In this document: positions 32,184 through 34,253 of the stretch, piece after piece
Numbering within the stretch: the stretch's first letter is position 1
How the letters are laid out: the number at the start of each line of letters is the position of its first letter
NCBI GenBank assembly: GCA_029557215.1
Contig: JAKPQQ010000131.1
Coordinates: forward strand, 1-34,253
Direction: 5' to 3'
DNA length: 34,253 nt
DNA from: Fibrobacterota bacterium
GTDB lineage: Bacteria > Fibrobacterota > Fibrobacteria > UBA5070
The notes under the pieces: generated by a model
What the model was told of the DNA's origin: nothing
Database searches by the model: none
What the model saw: the letters and a program-made list of their open reading frames with translations, nothing else
Program-made: the position numbers and the translations under genes

Positions 32184-33425
32184 TTACCGCATCGGAGGGA
32201 GGACCAGCGCGCTCGAGGCGCCGTCCGGAGCCGCGACCCGCACGACCAGGCTTCCGCTCGCCGCATTGCCCAGTGCCAGCCAGCCAGTGCCATAGGCATC
32301 CATTTCGGTCAATCCGACCTGCGTGCCGGAAAGCGTCCAGACCGAGATCCTGGCCTGCGGAGCGCCCGAGATCGCGAGCCCGTTGGCTTCCCGACGGAAC
32401 TTGACGCCTTCCAGGTTGATCGCCCGATTTGCGACGCCCGATGTTCCCTTCTTGACATCCATGGCCAGCTTCATGAAGTCGATGGTGTACGAACCGTCGG
32501 TGTTCTTGGGAATGACCGTCCCGCTTTGCGAGACCGTGATGTCGCTGCCGAACGTGGCGGCATCCAACTTGACCTTGAGCTTCACGCTCTTGGGCATCTT
32601 CGAATGGGGCGAAGTCCACTTGAGATTCCACGGACCTGCGCCGGAATTGGCCGTCAACTTGTCCATCGTGAAGTGTGCGCGGTAGTAGGCGCCGACTTCT
32701 GCCCAGGTTCCCACCCACAACTTATTGTCAGCCGCTCTTTGCAGAATAGCTTGGTGGTCACTTGTGGTAGCGCTGTACTGGTCGGGGCTAGTACTCACAT
32801 CGTGGGTGAATATCGGAGCCCAGCTATTGTTGGTCTTAGCCCCATCAAGGAACGTTTTCACCTCGCCCGCATTGCTGGGTTGAATGCAGTAACCCAGAAT
32901 ATTCATCCACGTCGGCTCCGAGCCTGCAGACCAATTGTAATACGTCTTGTTGGTCGACCCGATTCCTTGACAGCCTCGCCCGAGGAACGCCACCTGCCCG
33001 ACGGTATTCTGCCCACCAACGGCACAATTGGGGTAAGCGAAAGTCACGGCTTCGAAGGAAGGATCAAGCCCTTGGATGAGGGTGACCATTTTCGCGATCT
33101 GGTCATCTCCCTCCGACGTATTTTGATGGCCTAACGTATGCGAGGCGAGTTCGTGCCCATTTTTCCCAGCGGCAATCCACTGGGACTGGCTTGTAGAAAC
33201 CTTATATCCAGCTCCGTTGGTCAGGAAGAAGGTGCCCTTCATGCCTAACTTATCGAGCGCAGGAATCGCGGTTGAGAGCTGGGAAGGTCTCGTGTCATCG
33301 TAACCGAACGATGTTGCCCCCGTGTACCCGTTCCAGGGGACAGTCGTGACGGGACCGGCGTGCGCGGCGGCGGCGGCGAGCAATGCGGAAAGCCCAGTGG
33401 CTCGGAAGAACACGTTGTCAAGCAT
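32184..33425 (-). CDS. Secreted NodB-type polysaccharide deacetylase with C-terminal tail
   Basis: The protein has 413 residues with signal peptide ending AAAAAHAG. The NodB domain has D43-D44 in FGYDDTRP (catalytic base and metal Asp), then H91 and the metal histidines H96 and H100 in SHTLGH, and a FAYPNC motif. Such CE4 enzymes remove acetyl groups from chitin, xylan or peptidoglycan. Residues 250 onward (HFTMDKL, LKWTSPHSKMPKSVKLKV) form a beta-rich accessory domain, and the last 80 residues (ISVWTLSGTQVG, SGSLVVRVAAPDG) are the sorting-type tail. AGGAG is 8 bases before the ATG. The central part of the gene is AT-richer than both ends. An intrinsic terminator follows. Confidence 0.87.
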   Translation of the reverse strand: MLDNVFFRATGLSALLAAAAAHAGPVTTVPWNGYTGATSFGYDDTRPSQLSTAIPALDKLGMKGTFFLTNGAGYKVSTSQSQWIAAGKNGHELASHTLGHQNTSEGDDQIAKMVTLIQGLDPSFEAVTFAYPNCAVGGQNTVGQVAFLGRGCQGIGSTNKTYYNWSAGSEPTWMNILGYCIQPSNAGEVKTFLDGAKTNNSWAPIFTHDVSTSPDQYSATTSDHQAILQRAADNKLWVGTWAEVGAYYRAHFTMDKLTANSGAGPWNLKWTSPHSKMPKSVKLKVKLDAATFGSDITVSQSGTVIPKNTDGSYTIDFMKLAMDVKKGTSGVANRAINLEGVKFRREANGLAISGAPQARISVWTLSGTQVGLTEMDAYGTGWLALGNAASGSLVVRVAAPDGASSALVLPPMR

Positions 33426-33627
33426 GGGTCAACTCCTGAGGATGAAAGGCAATTTCCGTCGGTTTGCCGAGCCGCGTTCGTGGAGCCAGGACGACTCCGG
33501 GGGCGAACAGGTCCGCCACTCGAGGCATGCATCCAAGCCGCAATGCCAGTTCGTGGATGATGCGAACGATCGACCGCGAGGACGTCCCGTTGCGGCGACC
33601 ATGTGTTGCGAAAAACACAACAGTCAC
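33418..33627 (-). CDS. Possible small protein (69 aa) coupled to upstream gene
   Basis: A frame begins at GTG 33627, whose GTGA overlaps the stop codon of the carbohydrate-binding gene, and ends 8 bases inside the deacetylase start. The product starts with a hydrophobic strand (TVVFFATHG) and then has RIIHELALRLGCMPRVADL, a helix that could be a small DNA- or protein-binding element. GC at third codon positions is about 43 of 68 by hand count, lower than in the clear genes. A competing frame of 63 residues (33429-33620) covers the same bases. Without homologs it cannot be confirmed; the tight overlap is the main support. Confidence 0.35.
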   Translation of the reverse strand: MTVVFFATHGRRNGTSSRSIVRIIHELALRLGCMPRVADLFAPGVVLAPRTRLGKPTEIAFHPQELTHA

Positions 33628-34253
33628 GGAACCTCCTCCCGATCGACTCCGTACAACCGGATGTCGTCGATCCAGAATTCGGATCCGTTCTGGGCGATGA
33701 AGCTGAGGTCCGTGACCGAATCCCGGATCCCCACCCAGCCGTAGTTGTTGAGGATGTTGCCGGGAGCCCCGGGAGCATCGAAGTCCTGCGGACGAACCCG
33801 GATCCGCGTCCAGGTCGTGGACAGCGTGAATTGTTTCCAGGCTTTGGGACCGGAACCGTTGGTCAGATGCTCCAACGCCAGGTGGAACGTCCCGCTGCCT
33901 TTCACATGGAAGACGATCGAATCGAGGCCCCTGAAGCAGCTTGGCTTGCGGCTCAAGGTGGTCCCCAATACGGTATAGTCGCCACCGGGCGAAGAATACC
34001 GGAATCGCATCGCATTCCCGTTGCGGCCCGATCCTGCCACCTCGAAGAACGGCCCGCTCAGCGCCTGGGTCCCGACAGAAGCCAATCGCCATCGGCTCCG
34101 ATTGGGGAGCTGCGTGGTGTCGTTGCGGTCTTCAAAATCGTCGACCAAGGTGGAAGTCCACATGTCGCGGAATTCCTGCGGGATCCGCGCCCAGGTGGCG
34201 AGCGAATCCGGCTTCGGCGCCTTGCCCCCTAAACCCGAACGCAACCGGATCTT
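33624..34253 (-). CDS. Secreted-enzyme C-terminal part with carbohydrate-binding-like domain (cut by window edge)
   Basis: The last 209 residues of a longer protein are seen; the start is beyond 34253. The sequence TSTLVDDFEDRNDTTQLPNRSRW begins a jelly-roll domain (LVDDFEDR is the most telling part), with AMRFRYSS, FRGLDSIVFHVKGSG, FHLALEHL and TRIRVRPQDFD, ending in EFWIDDIRLYG. This pattern is that of CBM11/CIA30-type beta-sandwich modules found on cellulases and other secreted glycan enzymes. The upstream part would carry the catalytic domain, so the full function is not visible. It ends in a GTGA overlap with the possible 69-residue gene and lies upstream of the deacetylase. Confidence 0.65.
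   Translation of the reverse strand, partial: KIRLRSGLGGKAPKPDSLATWARIPQEFRDMWTSTLVDDFEDRNDTTQLPNRSRWRLASVGTQALSGPFFEVAGSGRNGNAMRFRYSSPGGDYTVLGTTLSRKPSCFRGLDSIVFHVKGSGTFHLALEHLTNGSGPKAWKQFTLSTTWTRIRVRPQDFDAPGAPGNILNNYGWVGIRDSVTDLSFIAQNGSEFWIDDIRLYGVDREEVP

Overview
The window is about 34 kb of GC-rich, gene-dense bacterial chromosome. It holds about 31 protein genes, two tRNAs and a few regulatory sites. Short ATGA/GTGA overlaps between neighbouring genes are frequent. Several exported enzymes (phytase-like, PL14-like, CE6-like, NodB-like) end in a short beta-rich tail that resembles the C-terminal sorting modules of Fibrobacter and Bacteroidota secreted proteins. Together with the acetylesterase, deacetylase and Ig-repeat lipoprotein content, this suggests an environmental relative of Fibrobacterota. 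That placement is inferred from protein style and was not tested.

Layout. 1-334 (minus) is the start of an AAA-type ATPase behind an AT-rich leader with repeated TAA(G/A)CACACTTAA boxes. 525-3756 (minus) is a run of small genes: an orphan ORF, a membrane-barrel-like protein, an SGNH esterase lipoprotein, a DinB-like protein, a GNAT acetyltransferase, and a lipoprotein gene split by one in-frame TAG codon. 3886-8637 (minus) holds a phytase-like secreted protein, an MFS exporter coupled to a DUF2721 membrane protein, and a PL14-like polysaccharide lyase.

8730-13793 (plus) is a metabolic block: an RDD membrane protein, ilvE, hisD, hisH and hisF. A VapBC-type toxin-antitoxin pair sits between hisH and hisF. 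A membrane PAS histidine kinase (minus) converges on hisF. Next come tRNA-Lys(CTT) with its terminator, an RlmI-like rRNA methyltransferase, rarA, a DUF2007/zinc-ribbon protein (minus) and leuS. After leuS there is a second toxin-antitoxin pair (Phd-like antitoxin, PIN toxin) with a clear palindromic operator, then a GNAT gene and tRNA-Glu(TTC).

Downstream of tRNA-Glu the 3' end of the tRNA and its terminator are duplicated in tandem. After this the region becomes accessory in character and everything is on the minus strand. It contains a 944-residue protein with OmpA-like, peptidoglycan-binding, cysteine-rich and Tle1-like (DUF2235) phospholipase regions, followed by an overlapping small lipoprotein that is a candidate immunity protein. 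Then come a CE6-type acetylesterase, a 1307-residue lipoprotein with six Ig-like repeats and an RCC1-type C-terminus, a NodB polysaccharide deacetylase, a possible 69-residue protein, and the C-terminal part of a carbohydrate-binding-like protein cut by the window edge. Several of these genes show sharp internal drops in GC, which suggests mosaic origin.

The strongest candidates for new biology are the Tle1-like effector and lipoprotein pair next to a duplicated tRNA end, the toxin-antitoxin pair inside the histidine operon, the basic tail on HisD, and the amber-split lipoprotein.
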